Source: Rhynchopus euleeides
Lineage: Eukaryota > Euglenozoa > Diplonemea > Diplonemida > Diplonemidae
NCBI GenBank assembly: GCA_963210315.1
Contig: OY723305.1
Coordinates: 1,302,001 to 1,366,000, forward strand
Direction of reading: 5' to 3'
DNA: 64,000 nt
Every line of letters starts with the position of its first letter. Positions within the stretch are counted from its first letter, which is position 1. The position numbers and the translations under genes were made by a program. The notes below the pieces were generated by a model. It had not been told where the DNA came from. It saw only the letters and a program-made list of their open reading frames with translations, and did no database searches. Shown here piece after piece: positions 28,300 through 40,340 of the stretch.

Positions 28300-29949
28300 C
28301 GTCGCAGCAACCCCCTGGATCCCGCCAGCCCCACCGGGGGCTGTTCCGCCAGAGGTGCCAGAGGGGGCTGTGTTGAAGGTGTGGTTTTTGGCTGTGTTGA
28401 AGGTCTGGTTTTTTTGGTGAAAAAATGCCCCAAAAATTGTCGGCCAAAAGTTACTGTTGGAGACGGCACAAGTTCTTTGCACAGGCTGGGTGGGCGCAAC
28501 GTTGACGAACAACGACAAGCCGGAGGCTGCGACTGTGAAGAATACAACGAACGGCCCGGGTCCTCCTCTAGATGCCCAGGAACAACGTCCTTCCCACCGG
28601 TGTTACGCGGGGCGATACGGGGTGGGATAGTGCTGCTGCACGGATGCCAGTGTGCTGATGCCAGTGTGCTCCTTGAGGGCCACTCCGAATCCCTGAACAC
28701 CCCGCCTGCTTGTTGCTTGTTCCAGACCCAGAGTGGAGTGCCTCGTCCCAGTCAACTCAAACACTGCTAGATTGACGAGGCCACCACCTCCTGGCACTGC
28801 CTGTACGACAGGGACGGGTGACCTGCAGGTCGTCGTGAGCAGGACCATGGCAGCCCACTCGAACACCTGTGCGGGGTACCGCAACTCATCTTGCTGCAGG
28901 TGTGCAGCGGGTGCGAGTGCGCCCCGGCCGGGGGTGGCACCTACTCCTCCAGGTTTGCTGACCTCCCAGAGCGATGGATCAACAGCCACAGCCTTGCCCC
29001 GTCAGCCTGCCCACGCTCCGCCCCTGCCGACGGGGGGGGGAGCTCAATCCGCAGTTCCTCGTCGCATTCGCCGCCACGGACAGGAGAAATATGCACAGAG
29101 GAGAAGCGGGCGAGCTCATTAAACGGCGGAGTCCCCCGGTGTATCTGGATGCACCGCCCCTGCACATACGGACAGCAGGTGCTGGAAAAAGAGATCTGCA
29201 TGTTTTTGACCTCCCCGCCATCACCTGAGTTGCACCTGGATTTCCAGATCAGCCGTGAAGCTTCATACAGTCATCATGCACTGCATCATATCAGACCCAC
29301 CATCAGCCCCTCAGATTCAGACCATGCTTTGTCCAGAACTGCACCCTGTCCTTCAACACCAGAGAACCACTGATCATGGACCCATGTGGCGACAAAAACC
29401 TGATCGTAGCTCATAGCAAAGATGGGTACCACGATCAAGGTTCATCTGTTACCAGATAGACGTCTCCAGTTGTTTCCAGGTCTAGGGTTACCGCGAGTGT
29501 AGCACAGATTTACCAAGGTGTACCAAGAGAGTATGCAGCTCTGTCCCAGCAGTTCCTCCTCCTTGGTTCCGACCCCCCACAGTTCTTCGATGACTGGCAC
29601 AACAGAGGAAGAAGCAACACAACCAGATCCTTCGATCAGCCAGACCCAAGCAAAAGAGCGGGGGGGCCAGACCCTACCCGATGTGACGATAAATTGTCGC
29701 GCAAGTACAGGGAGGGACCAGAAGACCGATCGCCACAAACCCGTGACGGTGTGTTCAGGGGGGGTGCGGGGGGGACGGGGTCACAGTCATTGTCACCACG
29801 TGCACTTGACGGACGGAAATATATGCAGATCAGAAACCGACTGAAGATAGCGGCCTGGTCTCGGCGGCTGCACTCGGAAGACTCTCTCTCAGACGTGGGA
29901 TGCGGGTCACAGAAGTCAGGGCGTGGAGGCAGGGCTGTGAACCCGCCGG

Positions 29950-30110
29950 TCATGAAAGACGACGAAAATGTGTGGGAGGGAGGAGGCGAGCACAAAAGGG
30001 CGTCGGCTACCGCACGCCCTTGGGGGGGGGGGGGGGGGCGGGGGGCGGGGGGCGTGGGGGGCGGAGCCCCCCACATGGGGGGTCCGGGGGGCGAAGCCCC
30101 CCGGAAAATT
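29950..30110 (-). repeat. Inverted copy of the 520-690 hairpin region
   Basis: Shares GCGAGCACAAAAGGGCGTCG with the complement of 640-665, and carries the two GAAG/GGAG-loop GC hairpins at 30050-30105. Confidence 0.8.
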
Positions 30111-31247
30111 TTTTTCGACATGTCGAAATTTCGGCCACCCTGGGTCAGTACCCTGGACCGGTACCCAGCTAGCAGTGGATATCCCCCGTGGCGAAAAAAA
30201 AAATTTCTCCCAAAAAAAATATTTCTGGAAACCAGCTTGGCGAAAAAAAATATTTTCGCCACGGGATTTTTGGCTGGAGGGAAAAAAAAGTCCGAGTTTC
30301 CCTGGAGGTCAGATTTCTTTTCAACTATTTCTCAAAGCCCTGAACGCACAGCAGGCCAAGCTGGTCGATACATCGACAGCAAACTTTGTGTCCTCTTTCG
30401 GAGTTCACGACTGTGTCAAAGGCAGGCACAGGCCTCCTGGAGGGGGCACAGGAGGACGCTCTGGTTGTGCAGTGGACAACGGTGAAGACTATGCTTCGCC
30501 AGTTCCGTCGAGAAGTTGCCAACAGTCACGTACACTTTGGTTGTTTATGGTTTACACTTCCCTGCAAGACTTGCTCGGTGATGTCCTCAAGTATGCGAGG
30601 TTATTTGGAGTCCGGCCTCCCAGTTTCCGCTCTGCGGGCCTCATTTGATGATTTCATTCAGGTCATCCAGACGGACAAAATAATGCAGAGGAAGACCTCG
30701 TCGTCGGGCTATTTGGCAACGGCAAGTACGCGTGTTGGGGGTGGAGGTTCCAGAAGGGCGGTCATGACTGACCGAGCGGGTTGAGGTTTCGGCGCCCGAA
30801 GGGCGCCGAAAAAAATTGAGGGGTAAAAAAAATTCTGGCAAAATCGAGGGTCGAGAAAATTTTTTCGCCACCGGAAAACCCAGATTTTGGTGTCAGGATA
30901 CAGCCTGGCAGCTAGGCAGAAAAAAATCGCAAAAAAATCCGAAAATTTTCCGAAAAATGTGGGTGTGGCACCCCAGAGGGCCCGATTTTCGGTTTAGGCA
31001 CGCGAAAAAAAAATTTTTTTTGGCCAAAAATTTTTTTTTCGACATGTCGAAATTTCGGAATTCCGTACCCCGGGGGGGTATGGAAACTGGGTACCTTTGA
31101 CCTGGTGCCTACGCCTGCCTGCGCCTGCCTACGACACAATGCGTTTTTTTGCGAAAAAACTGGATTTTTTCCAAATTTGTACTCTATTTTCCCCAGCCAA
31201 AAAACCCTGCCTATTTCGCCTGAGAATGCCTAAGAATGCCTAAATTT

Positions 31248-31367
31248 CCATGCCCCCATAGGGCCCAAAAACCGGGGTATGGTGGGTTCTGGGGGGTCAG
31301 AAGGTCAAAAAGAGGGCCGCGGCTGCTATGTCGAAAAACCCCATTTTGGGACAGGCTTTCGACCCGC
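31248..31367 (-). repeat. Inverted copy of the left half of the 25.6-kb repeat
   Basis: Reverse complement of about 25615-25735, with a few mismatches; includes AGGGCCGCGGCTGCTATGTC. Confidence 0.85.
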
Positions 31368-31713
31368 CCTACCCCCCCCCCCCCTCACTCAGATGCGTCA
31401 CTCACACACAAATACGGACTCTATTATGTTCAACAGTGGTTAGATAGCCGCATCGAGCAAAACCACCACCACCACCACCACCACCACCCTCCTCCACTCT
31501 CTGATGCAACTCCGCACTGCCACACAACGGATCGTTTCTTTTGTTCAGCAGTGTAAACCGTACCTAGCATACTACCGCCCCCTGCCCCCTCTCTCCCCAC
31601 CCCACCCCACCGATCTGCTTTTGATGCAACGCCTCCAGCCGAGCGCAGAGGCACTGGTTCTACCCACGCTCCGACAGCCCCTCACCTCTTGTATGAAACC
31701 CAGTCGGCAAGAC

Positions 31714-33081
31714 TCAATTGCGCTTTGCCGACGCCACCGACACGCGGTAGCGGTAGCGCACAGCGAGGACTGCGAGGACGGCTGGGATGAAGACCTGGAG
31801 TGGGTTGGGCCAGGCGAGGAAACCGCCGACCATGCCCATCTTCCGCTGCCTGCCGCCTCCGCTCAGCCTTTCCGGTGAACCGCGCTGGGACATGGCAGCC
31901 TCCACCTGGCCCCGCAGTGCAGGCAGCTTGCCCTGGATGTAGTCGGTGCACTGCCGCCCCCCAGGCCCCTCCTTCATCCAGTGCACCACGCTGAGGTGCT
32001 TCACCCCCGACAGCATCCTGCGGCTGGTAGGGAGCTCCGTCTTCGCCGTCGCCTCGAGGGTGAGCTTTGTGATGTCACAAACCATCCCAGGCTGCAGGAA
32101 CCACCAGTTGAACCGCTCCATCCACGCCTGCTTCGCACTCTTATCCTGTATGCTGGCATGCCCGAGCGCGATGGCGCGTGTGTGGGAGTAGTCCTTGAGG
32201 TACCCATTTGACATGTGGAAGCCTGTCGGGAAATAGCCGTCGTGCAGAACGCAGAGGACGGGCGTGTCTCTAGGGTGCTTCTTGGTGTGCAGGTCCTCCT
32301 CATAGAAAAAGGGGCGGACGAACTGCGCCCCCAGCACCTTCAGGGAGGCGTGCATCGCGGGCTGCTCCTTCGACTGCAGACACGCCTCCATTGCAGTCCA
32401 CGCGCGGTACCACATGCGTGTGTTGTTGTTGTTCCGCACGACGATGAACCCGCCAAGGGGCTCTACCATCTCCGACCCCATCCCGCCTCTATGCGCGGAG
32501 TTGACGACAAATGCGTCACACCTCCTAGCGTCGCGGACGTGCTCGGTGATAGGTAGGTAGGGCACGGTGCCATCGCGGATGAGGTCGCGTGTCCACACCG
32601 TGTCGGCGTCGCACAACATGATGTCTACCTCGGTGAGGAGCAGGAGGTATTCTATGAAGCGGGTGCGCCTGTGGATGAAGGAGACGTATTCAGGGGTCTT
32701 GATGTTTGTCGGGCGCAGCAGGCCCGACCCGACGCCGCGCCACCAGGCGGGGTTCCAGTGCACCTTGCCTGGGGGCACCAGCGTCGCGAGGTTGTCCCGC
32801 GCCTTCGCGTCGACAGCGACCAGCACATAGCTTTCGTAGCCGATCCGCCTCCAGCTGCACAGCAGGTTCTGTATCAGCCCCTGCTCGAAATAGACGTTGT
32901 TGGCGAACACAACGGTGACAAGCCCATCTCGCGCGTTCCGGGTGAAGACATCCACCCCGTCAATCCGGTACCGCAGGGGGTCCGTGTCGTCCTCCCCCTC
33001 GTAGCCGTGGCAGGGGAGCACCAAGTGGGCCACGATCAGGAACAGTAGGGCCCCCCCGAGCACCCCGCTGCCGGCACGCAT
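31714..33081 (-). CDS. Nucleotide-diphospho-sugar glycosyltransferase (GT77/DUF271-like)
   Basis: 455 aa from ATG at 33081. A signal peptide or anchor (GALLFLIVAHLVLPCHG) is followed by a GT-A-like fold: LVTVVFANNVYFEQGLIQNLL, YVLVAVDAKARDNL, then LTEVDIMLCDADTVWTRD, where DAD (about residue 155) is the DxD metal/nucleotide-sugar motif. Family-typical later features are GGFIVVRNNNNTRMWYRAW, VLHDGYFPTGFHM and AIALGHAS. A second hydrophobic segment near the C-terminus (FIPAVLAVLAVRY) ends in a basic tail. The enzyme would work in the Golgi/ER lumen, adding a sugar to glycoprotein or polysaccharide. Donor and acceptor cannot be predicted. Confidence 0.85.
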   Translation of the reverse strand: MRAGSGVLGGALLFLIVAHLVLPCHGYEGEDDTDPLRYRIDGVDVFTRNARDGLVTVVFANNVYFEQGLIQNLLCSWRRIGYESYVLVAVDAKARDNLATLVPPGKVHWNPAWWRGVGSGLLRPTNIKTPEYVSFIHRRTRFIEYLLLLTEVDIMLCDADTVWTRDLIRDGTVPYLPITEHVRDARRCDAFVVNSAHRGGMGSEMVEPLGGFIVVRNNNNTRMWYRAWTAMEACLQSKEQPAMHASLKVLGAQFVRPFFYEEDLHTKKHPRDTPVLCVLHDGYFPTGFHMSNGYLKDYSHTRAIALGHASIQDKSAKQAWMERFNWWFLQPGMVCDITKLTLEATAKTELPTSRRMLSGVKHLSVVHWMKEGPGGRQCTDYIQGKLPALRGQVEAAMSQRGSPERLSGGGRQRKMGMVGGFLAWPNPLQVFIPAVLAVLAVRYRYRVSVASAKRN

Positions 33082-35653
33082 CGCCAGGGGGTGTGGCGAA
33101 GGGTAAAGGGGGTGCAGTGCCCTTCCGAAGCGTGTGTGTGTATGGGGTGCAGCACCCTTCGGTTTCCTGCGAGGAGGGGGGGGTGGGCGGGGGGTGGGCA
33201 GGGTTTGCACTGGCGAGGTTTGTGGCTGACCCCCCCCCTCTCGCCAGGGAGGGCGTCATGATGTTCGTGATGGCGGCACCTCCCTTTGGGTGGATGAATG
33301 CATCAAGAAGAGCGTAAGCAACAACGTTGGGCGGGGTTGTGGGAGGGGAGGTGGGTGGCAGCCGACCAGCGATGAGAACCGTTTTGTACATCAACATGTG
33401 TGTGTGCGTGCACCCTTCGCTTTGTGTGCCAAACTCTGGGGTGCAGCACACACCACCTGCTAACCCGTGGGCATGCAGCCCTCGGGGTGGAATAGCCGCC
33501 ACCGTTCCGCTCCTCTGCCTCTGCTCAACTTGCGATTTATTTCAAATGGGATTCTTTGACATTCCCCCGCAACACAGGCCACAAACTTTCGCGCCGATGA
33601 AGGGGCTGTTGAGCAGCGCCTGTGAGGGAGCAGGGCTGACTATGACAACACCCCCCACCAACACCCGCTCCCGCCCCCCCCCCCCCCCCATCCCAAGGGC
33701 ATATGTTGCGAAAACAGAATAGGAAATGAAGCAAATGCCCTGTGTGTTGGATAGAGTTGCGGGTTGGAAAGGCTTTTGGGCCTTGCAGAGTTGCCCCTCG
33801 CCTTCGCCAACACATCCACACACACGCGCGAACCTTTCCCGGGTGTAGAACCGCACAGAGCGCACCCCCTGGCTCTTCATGCGAACAGCTCTGCCGGAGA
33901 CCCCCTTTTGTATTCTTCTGAACTCAAACCAGGCCGGTGCTGGTGCTTCAGGCACCAACAGTGGGCCCAGCCATCACTACTCTACGTTAGTTCTCGAGAC
34001 AGCTGCGCTCGAGCTGCTCCCACCCCCAAACACCAACCAGTCGGCCGCGCTGGTATTTTTCCATTTTCCCCCCACCACCAGAGCCCGGGCAGAATGCTGA
34101 AATTGCAAAAGGGGCAAGGCTCAGGTGTGGGAGGGGGGGGGGGGGGATGGCGGGGTGTCGCGGCGTGCCACACGGCCCTTCCTCTGCTTGCGTGGAATGG
34201 TGTTGGGCCAATTCAAGCAGCAGAGGAGAAGAAAGCAAAATAACCCAGCGAAACCAACAGAGCTGACACAGATGGACGGATAGCGATAGGAACAGGAGTG
34301 GCCAGAAGAAAACAGGGAGGCCACAAAAAACCCCCCAAACTCAAGGTTCGCGGATGTGGCTGTGTAGAAAGAAAAGACTCGGGAGAAGCTGTATTATTCT
34401 CTTGTAGAAGCGGGACATGACGTGATGCGGGTGTACCGAATGCTGCTCCAACGTCTTTTTTTTCGCGTGAAAAAGCTAGCGTGGTTTTGACAAAAAATGT
34501 AAAGGGCGTAAAGGCGGGGAAACCCTGAGAGTGGGAGAACAGATCAGGCGGTTGCTTTACCTTTTTTTTGGTTTCTCTCTTTGCATTCGTTCAACGATAC
34601 GCCAGAACTGACCGGATCACCAGACCTACACTACGCCTTGCTCGGAGGCGGGATGTGCGGACAATCGAGCATATGAGCGGGTGGGACCGTGGCGAACCCA
34701 CACCCACATACGCGCCCTTGTCTGGGAGGTGCCGCCCCACACCCACACCACCCCACTCCCACACAGAGATGTGAAAGCTGAAAGAAGCAGACAGAAGCAA
34801 GAATAACTGCCCTCAGCGGCGTGATTAACGCAGCCGTGAGATGACTACAAATCTATCTAATAAACCCACTCACCCCTCCCCAGCACGGTCATATCGTAGA
34901 GTTGGCGAATATCGACGCGCAAGCTGGCACAGTTCTGGAGTAGACGGCAGGGCCATCGGGCCCTCCCTGAGCACACCTGAGGCAGTGGCGGTGTAGTGGG
35001 TAGTGGGTGAGTTGTGTGACAAAGAGAACATAAGATGGGGGGTGATTAGACCCGGTCCCTTCTCTCTGCTGGCTTGTGATTGTATGGCGTCGGTGCGCTT
35101 CACTGCCTCAGGTGGGTCGGTAAGAGCCTCACCGAGGAGGGCAACAAGCTGAGGAGGAGAGCAACGCGGCACACCCGAGAACCAAATACCCAGCCCAGCG
35201 GTGTGATGTGGCTGCTCTTGACAACACCAGGCATGTGCGCATACCAGCACCTCCGGTCCAAATTCACTTCTGGCACGTTGCCGCACAAGTCTCCATCCGG
35301 CAGGGAACTGCCAGCCCAACAGCCTTGAAAGAAGTTCCGCTCCCAGAAGATCTGCAAGAGAGGTGTGGTGGGCGTGGTGTGGGAAACCCGGTGGCAGGCA
35401 ATTGCCTCAACTTGCGGAAGTGTGCACGGGTGGTGTGTGCCATTTGATTTGGTTGGCCTTGCACCGGGGGTTGGCTCGCCACAGTGAAAATGATGGGGAC
35501 CCGACGCGACGCCACAGTGAAAAGCTGGGATGGGGTGGTGCGTAGCCCACAAAGGCACCCACAAAGCCCGGCACCAATGACAATGACACACAGCAGATCC
35601 GGCACTGCTCGGAATAAAGACACCGAAGCACAAAGACATGGGATTGCCGCAAT
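33082..35653. other. Intergenic; no gene recognised
   Basis: C/G-run-rich leader of the glycosyltransferase gene and a long unassigned stretch. ORFs below 200 codons overlap on both strands, with no domain or splice evidence. Confidence 0.6.
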
Positions 35654-37996
35654 TCAAAACCCCCCTGCCTGACGCACCTGCCTCAGAGCCCATACCTGGT
35701 CCAGGCCATCGTACGTCACCCCGGCTGCAGTGCCTTGTGCAATACCCGTGCGCGGCACAGGCGCAAGGTAGCGCTCAGAGCGGAAGGGCATGGTACGCAT
35801 GGTGTTAACGGGGCAGGGCCGCACCTCACGCACATTGATGCCCACTGTGACCTGCTCCATGAGTTTGGAGAGGCCACGCTTGTCGTTGCGCCACCCACGG
35901 TACATCACGGAGGAGCGGTAGTTGTTGGGCACGCTTGCACCCGAGTCGTAGTACTGCTGCGCGCAGTTGCGGATGGAAGCCGCGCGGGACTGCGAAGGGG
36001 AACAGGCGTGGAAGAAGTCGAACCCGAAGTCCATTGACTGCGAGCTGGTGTACCGCTCTGCCCCATTCCCGCTCTCTGCGGTGCACTGCACCGTGATCCT
36101 CTCGCAGCTGAAGTCCCCCTTCTCCCCTGCAAAGTACAGCAGCCACGCCACCAGCAGGACAATGCACACACCCATCACCATGCAGAGGTCGTACGACCGC
36201 GGCTGCACCCGATACTCCTTCATATGCTCCTGCTGCGCGATGATGGCACACTCCCGCTCCTTGAAGGTCTGCTGGTCGGTGAACTCGCGGAAGTGCCACA
36301 CCAGCTTGAAGAGGCGCCGCATGTTCCACCTCGACTGGATGTAGGAAGTCGTGTTGGAGTTGAACCTGTAGAACGACATCTGCGTGAAGAAGAAGTACGA
36401 AAACGCCAGGACAAACGTATGCACCGAGATGTGATCCCCCTTCACCCGGTGCGCCCCGACGTAGAAGAAGAACACGACGAACGACATCACAAGCATGGTC
36501 ACCGTGCTGAGCACCAGAGTGTGCGTGCGGGTGTACGACTCCGTCATCCTCAGAAGCGTCTTCGACAGCGCCAGCTGATAATTCCGTGAGGTGTATTCTT
36601 CATCGGCAATACGCCGCTTCGTCACATGGTGGCGCATTGCGCCTTCACGCTTCGCAACGCTCTCCAGAATAGCGCACTGGCTGATCACAAGCCGGTCATA
36701 GAAAGAGAGGATGACGAAGGCGACCACAACACCCCCGAAGTTGATGGTCCCCAGCTGGGCGTCGAAAGACAGCACGGCGAAAAGTGCCATGACGGTGTGC
36801 AGCCCATGCATGAGGGAGAGCGGCGCATTCACATACACCGCATTCTTCACCAGGCCCAGGTCTTTGCTGCGGAACTCCTGGAGCTGGGTCATTGTGATCA
36901 GCCTGCTCTTCTTCATCCCGAGCACCGACAGGACGAAGTCCAGCTTTGAGGCGAACCTCTCAGCCTCCCCGATGATCATGACGCGCAGCACACCCACTCC
37001 CAGCCCGCAGATCAGGGAGAATGCGATGACCCACCCAACCAGCTTGTTGATCTCGACGGCAGACTCCCCGTCGTAGAAAATGGTCTTCAGCACCATGGCG
37101 ACCCACCCCGGGATCAGGAAGCATGCCGCAGTGGTCCCCAGATGCCAGGCGAGGATGAACAGGAGGCCGAGCCCTCCGAGCCCACCGTTTGTCACAGCGT
37201 ATTTCCAGAGAAATGTGGAGGTCCTGACTTTGAAAGGGGATGTGTCTGGGGTGTCCTGCTCGACAGCGCCGTAAACAGATGGGGGCAGCTGCCTGAAATG
37301 GGAGTCATCCACAGTGGTGGGGCGCGCCTGGAATATCGCGGATTGGATCACCCTCCGGCTGTCCAGATCGGAGATGCCGGACCCCGACGCTCTAACCAAG
37401 GCGATGTTCTTCCGCGTGATATACCCCCTCCATGTCCTCTGGATGCGGACCACCATCAGTGTTGTCAGCATGGGGTGGGAGACGTGGATTCGCCCCACCT
37501 CCCTCCGTCTAGCCAGCTCACGCCTCCCGGATCTCGTCATCTTCTTGCGCATGTTTTTGAGTATCCCTCGGTTGGGCTGCGCTGATGCCATCTCGTCCTC
37601 CACCTGGAGCGGCCCGAGCGTGTCACGCCCTTCAACCATCGCATCACGGCACCTCTCCAGCACATCGAATGGGTTGACATTCCCGTCGTCCTGCCCCCCC
37701 GACCCCAGGTTGCGCTCCACCTCCGCCTGGATTGCGTCCACCTCAGCCATGTCGAGCCCGTCCCTCCCGACACCATCGTCAGAAAGCTCTTCCATGTCAC
37801 CACCTTCCTCTCCTTCACTCCCGGGGCGGAGCGGGTTTGGCCCTGCCCCGCCACCGCCACCGCCTTCATCGTCCTGCCCCTCTGCAGCTGGGGCGGGGGC
37901 CCCGCTGACCCTCCTCTGGAAACGCTTCAGCAGCCCCTCCGGCTTTGCTTCCTCAGAACCTCCGTTTGGCCCCTGCTCGTCAAACGGGTCGTGCAT
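35654..37996 (-). CDS. Multi-pass membrane protein with an IQ motif (unknown family)
   Basis: 780 aa from ATG at 37996. The first 150 residues are disordered and acidic (GEEGGDMEELSDDG). An IQ motif, VVRIQRTWRGYITRKN (about residues 184-199), suggests calmodulin or centrin binding. About seven or eight hydrophobic segments follow, including GLGLLFILAWHLG, VGWVIAFSLICGLGVGVL, FGGVVVAFVILSFY, LVMSFVVFFFYVG, FVLAFSYFFFTQ and MVMGVCIVLLVAWLLYFAG. A charged loop holds YDRLVISQCAILESVAKRE. The C-terminal 140 residues have conserved-looking Cys (SCERITVQC, HACSPSQS, RNCAQQYY) and probably face the lumen or outside. The function is unknown; a calcium-regulated channel or transporter would fit but is not shown. 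A C-rich tract lies 20-45 bp upstream of the ATG. Confidence 0.82.
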   Translation of the reverse strand: MHDPFDEQGPNGGSEEAKPEGLLKRFQRRVSGAPAPAAEGQDDEGGGGGGAGPNPLRPGSEGEEGGDMEELSDDGVGRDGLDMAEVDAIQAEVERNLGSGGQDDGNVNPFDVLERCRDAMVEGRDTLGPLQVEDEMASAQPNRGILKNMRKKMTRSGRRELARRREVGRIHVSHPMLTTLMVVRIQRTWRGYITRKNIALVRASGSGISDLDSRRVIQSAIFQARPTTVDDSHFRQLPPSVYGAVEQDTPDTSPFKVRTSTFLWKYAVTNGGLGGLGLLFILAWHLGTTAACFLIPGWVAMVLKTIFYDGESAVEINKLVGWVIAFSLICGLGVGVLRVMIIGEAERFASKLDFVLSVLGMKKSRLITMTQLQEFRSKDLGLVKNAVYVNAPLSLMHGLHTVMALFAVLSFDAQLGTINFGGVVVAFVILSFYDRLVISQCAILESVAKREGAMRHHVTKRRIADEEYTSRNYQLALSKTLLRMTESYTRTHTLVLSTVTMLVMSFVVFFFYVGAHRVKGDHISVHTFVLAFSYFFFTQMSFYRFNSNTTSYIQSRWNMRRLFKLVWHFREFTDQQTFKERECAIIAQQEHMKEYRVQPRSYDLCMVMGVCIVLLVAWLLYFAGEKGDFSCERITVQCTAESGNGAERYTSSQSMDFGFDFFHACSPSQSRAASIRNCAQQYYDSGASVPNNYRSSVMYRGWRNDKRGLSKLMEQVTVGINVREVRPCPVNTMRTMPFRSERYLAPVPRTGIAQGTAAGVTYDGLDQVWALRQVRQAGGF

Positions 37997-38290
37997 TGTG
38001 TAGGGTGTTCAATGGGGGGGTGGGGGTGGGGGTAGTGAAGTGGAAGTGGAAGTGGGAGGAAGCACAAGGTTGCTCTCCCTCCGTGGGGGGTGGGGGGAGC
38101 TCTGGGTGGGTGGATCCCCTCCCACCCAACCGCCTCTGCTGTGGTGGGGTTCCCCTGCGCGTTGGGGGGTGGTATGGTGGTGTGGTGTGGTGCGGTTGGG
38201 TGGGGGCCCCTACCGCAGCACGGTGTTTTGGTCCGATTCACACCGCCCTTCTCCATTTCCCCCCCCTCCCCCCCACCACGCACCACGAAC

Positions 38291-38650
38291 ATGGCCGCCG
38301 CCTTCCCTGGAGGAGGAGGAGGCGGCTGCCGCTGTCGCTACAGAACCACGCCGGCACGGTGACCCCCCTGCACCCCCGTGTTCACCTCCCCCTCTTCCCC
38401 GGCCTCCCACAGCAGTGGAAGGGGCCTGCGCGGCCCGACGCCTGATTTCAAGCTGCTGGCGCCGGCGACCGGCGGAAGAGGGGGGGCGAAGAGGCGCAGG
38501 GACGCAGGAACGCTCAGTACGACGCCGGCGAAGGCGGCGAAGAAGGCTGCGCCGCGGAGGGGAGGGGAGGCGGGGGTGTTCTCGGGCATCAACGCAGGGC
38601 AAATCACCACGCGCAATGGGGCGAGGCATGCAAGCCACGCAGGCGTCTAA
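38291..38650 (+). CDS. Possible small basic protein on the opposite strand (two exons, tentative)
   Basis: The model is exon 1 38291-38358 (starts MAAAFPGG), a 54-bp intron (GTGACC to CCCACAG) and exon 2 38413-38650, giving 101 aa. The splice joins in phase and produces RSGRGLRGPTPDFKLLAP, then a lysine/alanine-rich part (TPAKAAKKAAPRRG). The acceptor is preceded by a strong pyrimidine tract. It would be the only plus-strand gene in the window, placed between two minus-strand genes. Against it: the donor is weak, the intron is short and the region is GC-biased. Confidence 0.35.
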
Positions 38651-40340
38651 CGTACAGCACCCCGCCTTCCCTGCCCACCCACCTCCTCACCACACACACA
38701 CATCCTACCCCGCATTTTTCTCGTTGTCGTTGTAGATAAAGATGTCCGGGTTATTGGTTGTGCGCACGAGCGGCAAAGTGTGCTGTGCCCCCGTGTTGAA
38801 AAAAAAGGTGCGCTCCCACTGGGTCATTTTTCGCTGTGACGAGCAGGCTTGTGTTCGCCAATAAGAATGCCTATGGAACGGTGGTGGGGGGTGGGGGTGG
38901 GGGTGGGGGCAGGGGGCCAACAAAACCGGAACGACGGAAAAAAATACGCAACCCGAACACACGAAAATCACACATTGTCGTGGGAGCACATTCAAAAGGA
39001 ATGGGTGAGGAGGTGGGGGTGGAGGGGCGCATGTGTGGGTAGAGGTTAGCAAAAGCGGTGGCGGAAGGCAAAATTTTTGAAGCGCGCGCACACAAGCACA
39101 CACACACGCGGTATTACTTTGGTTCGTGCAGGTTACACCGAGCAATCTCTGGTGATACCTTCATTGTACACACACATAGACACACAGACACAGAGAGTGA
39201 GAGAGACGTACTCTCCAACAGAGTCATTCATGCCCTGCTGTTTGTGCGATCTCCGCTGCAACTGCGACACCCGCCATCCACCCACCCCACGCCCACCCCC
39301 ACCCCATTCTGCTTTGTAAAGCACCACCACACACCCCCCACCCCAGGCTTTTTTGCACTGCGTTCTCTCTCTTTCTGATTTTGCGGATCTTCACGTTTTC
39401 CGTATCACGTTTCCCTCTCCTTCCCACCCCCCCCCCCAACCCCCTCCGGGGACCCTTCGTTGGTTTTTGAAACACTTAAAAATGCTGCTGGGAGGAGCAG
39501 GCCATGGCATGGCATGAGCTATGGGCTCACAATCTGGTGACAGGGGAGGCGGGGAGGGGGGTCGTGGGTTGCAGTGGCGTTGAGATGTGAATATGCCCAG
39601 AAGAAGAGACGGGGAGAAGAGAGGGGGTGAGAGAGAGAGAGGGGGAGAGGGAGGGAGATCGCCTGTTTTGCAAGTGGTGTGTTGCATGAGGTGGCAGTCC
39701 TTCGCATGTGCCCCCGTGTCGCGCAGTGGATGTGCGATCGCCGTGACGTACAAAACAAACTCTCCCTGGTGCTGGCAGGTTTCTTCCCAAGCCTTGAGAG
39801 ACCGCTTCTCCCTATGCAACCTTCCTCTCTCGCCATGTAGCGTGAATGATTCTTTTGCAGCAGTGTAGAGCCCGCCGCTGGAGAGCCACAACCTGCCCTT
39901 GATGCGATCACAATGTGGTTCCCACACGTTCATACGTTAAGCTGTTTGTTTGTGTAAGTTGCACTGAGCGAAACTCAGATGCTGCCTCCACGTCCACCAC
40001 ATACACGCGTGAATCCTGTCTGCAGCAGCGCAGAACCGCACAGAGCAGAGCTTTGCTCTTGATGCGATATACACTGTGCAGACACACAACACAATATTGG
40101 GGTGTATCCCTGCACCGACACCCCCCCTGGCAATAAGCAGGCCGCACGCCGGCCATCACCCAAACACCACATGCTCGCCTCGCCCACACAAGGGGGAATG
40201 CGCAGTCACCCCCACCCGCTCTCTCTCTCTCTCAATGGTAATGTGGTCGTCTCACATCTCACACCCTACCCACCCACCCCACCCACCCCCCACTCCCCGT
40301 TCCCACAGAGGCAGCGGTTCTTCGCGCTGGGCGCTGCTGG
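38651..40340. other. Intergenic; no gene recognised
   Basis: CA-, CT- and G-rich low complexity, including a (CT)n-like stretch near 40220. No coding or RNA signal was recognised. Confidence 0.6.

Larger units (their letters stand above)
28300..31713. other. Intergenic, repeats and A/T-run rich DNA; no gene recognised
   Basis: 29.95-30.11 kb repeats the hairpin region of 0.5-0.69 kb in reverse. 30.1-31.1 kb is dense in A and T runs, with CGACATGTCGAAATTTCGG at about 30116 and 31040. A (CAC)n tract lies near 31463-31492. Confidence 0.55.
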
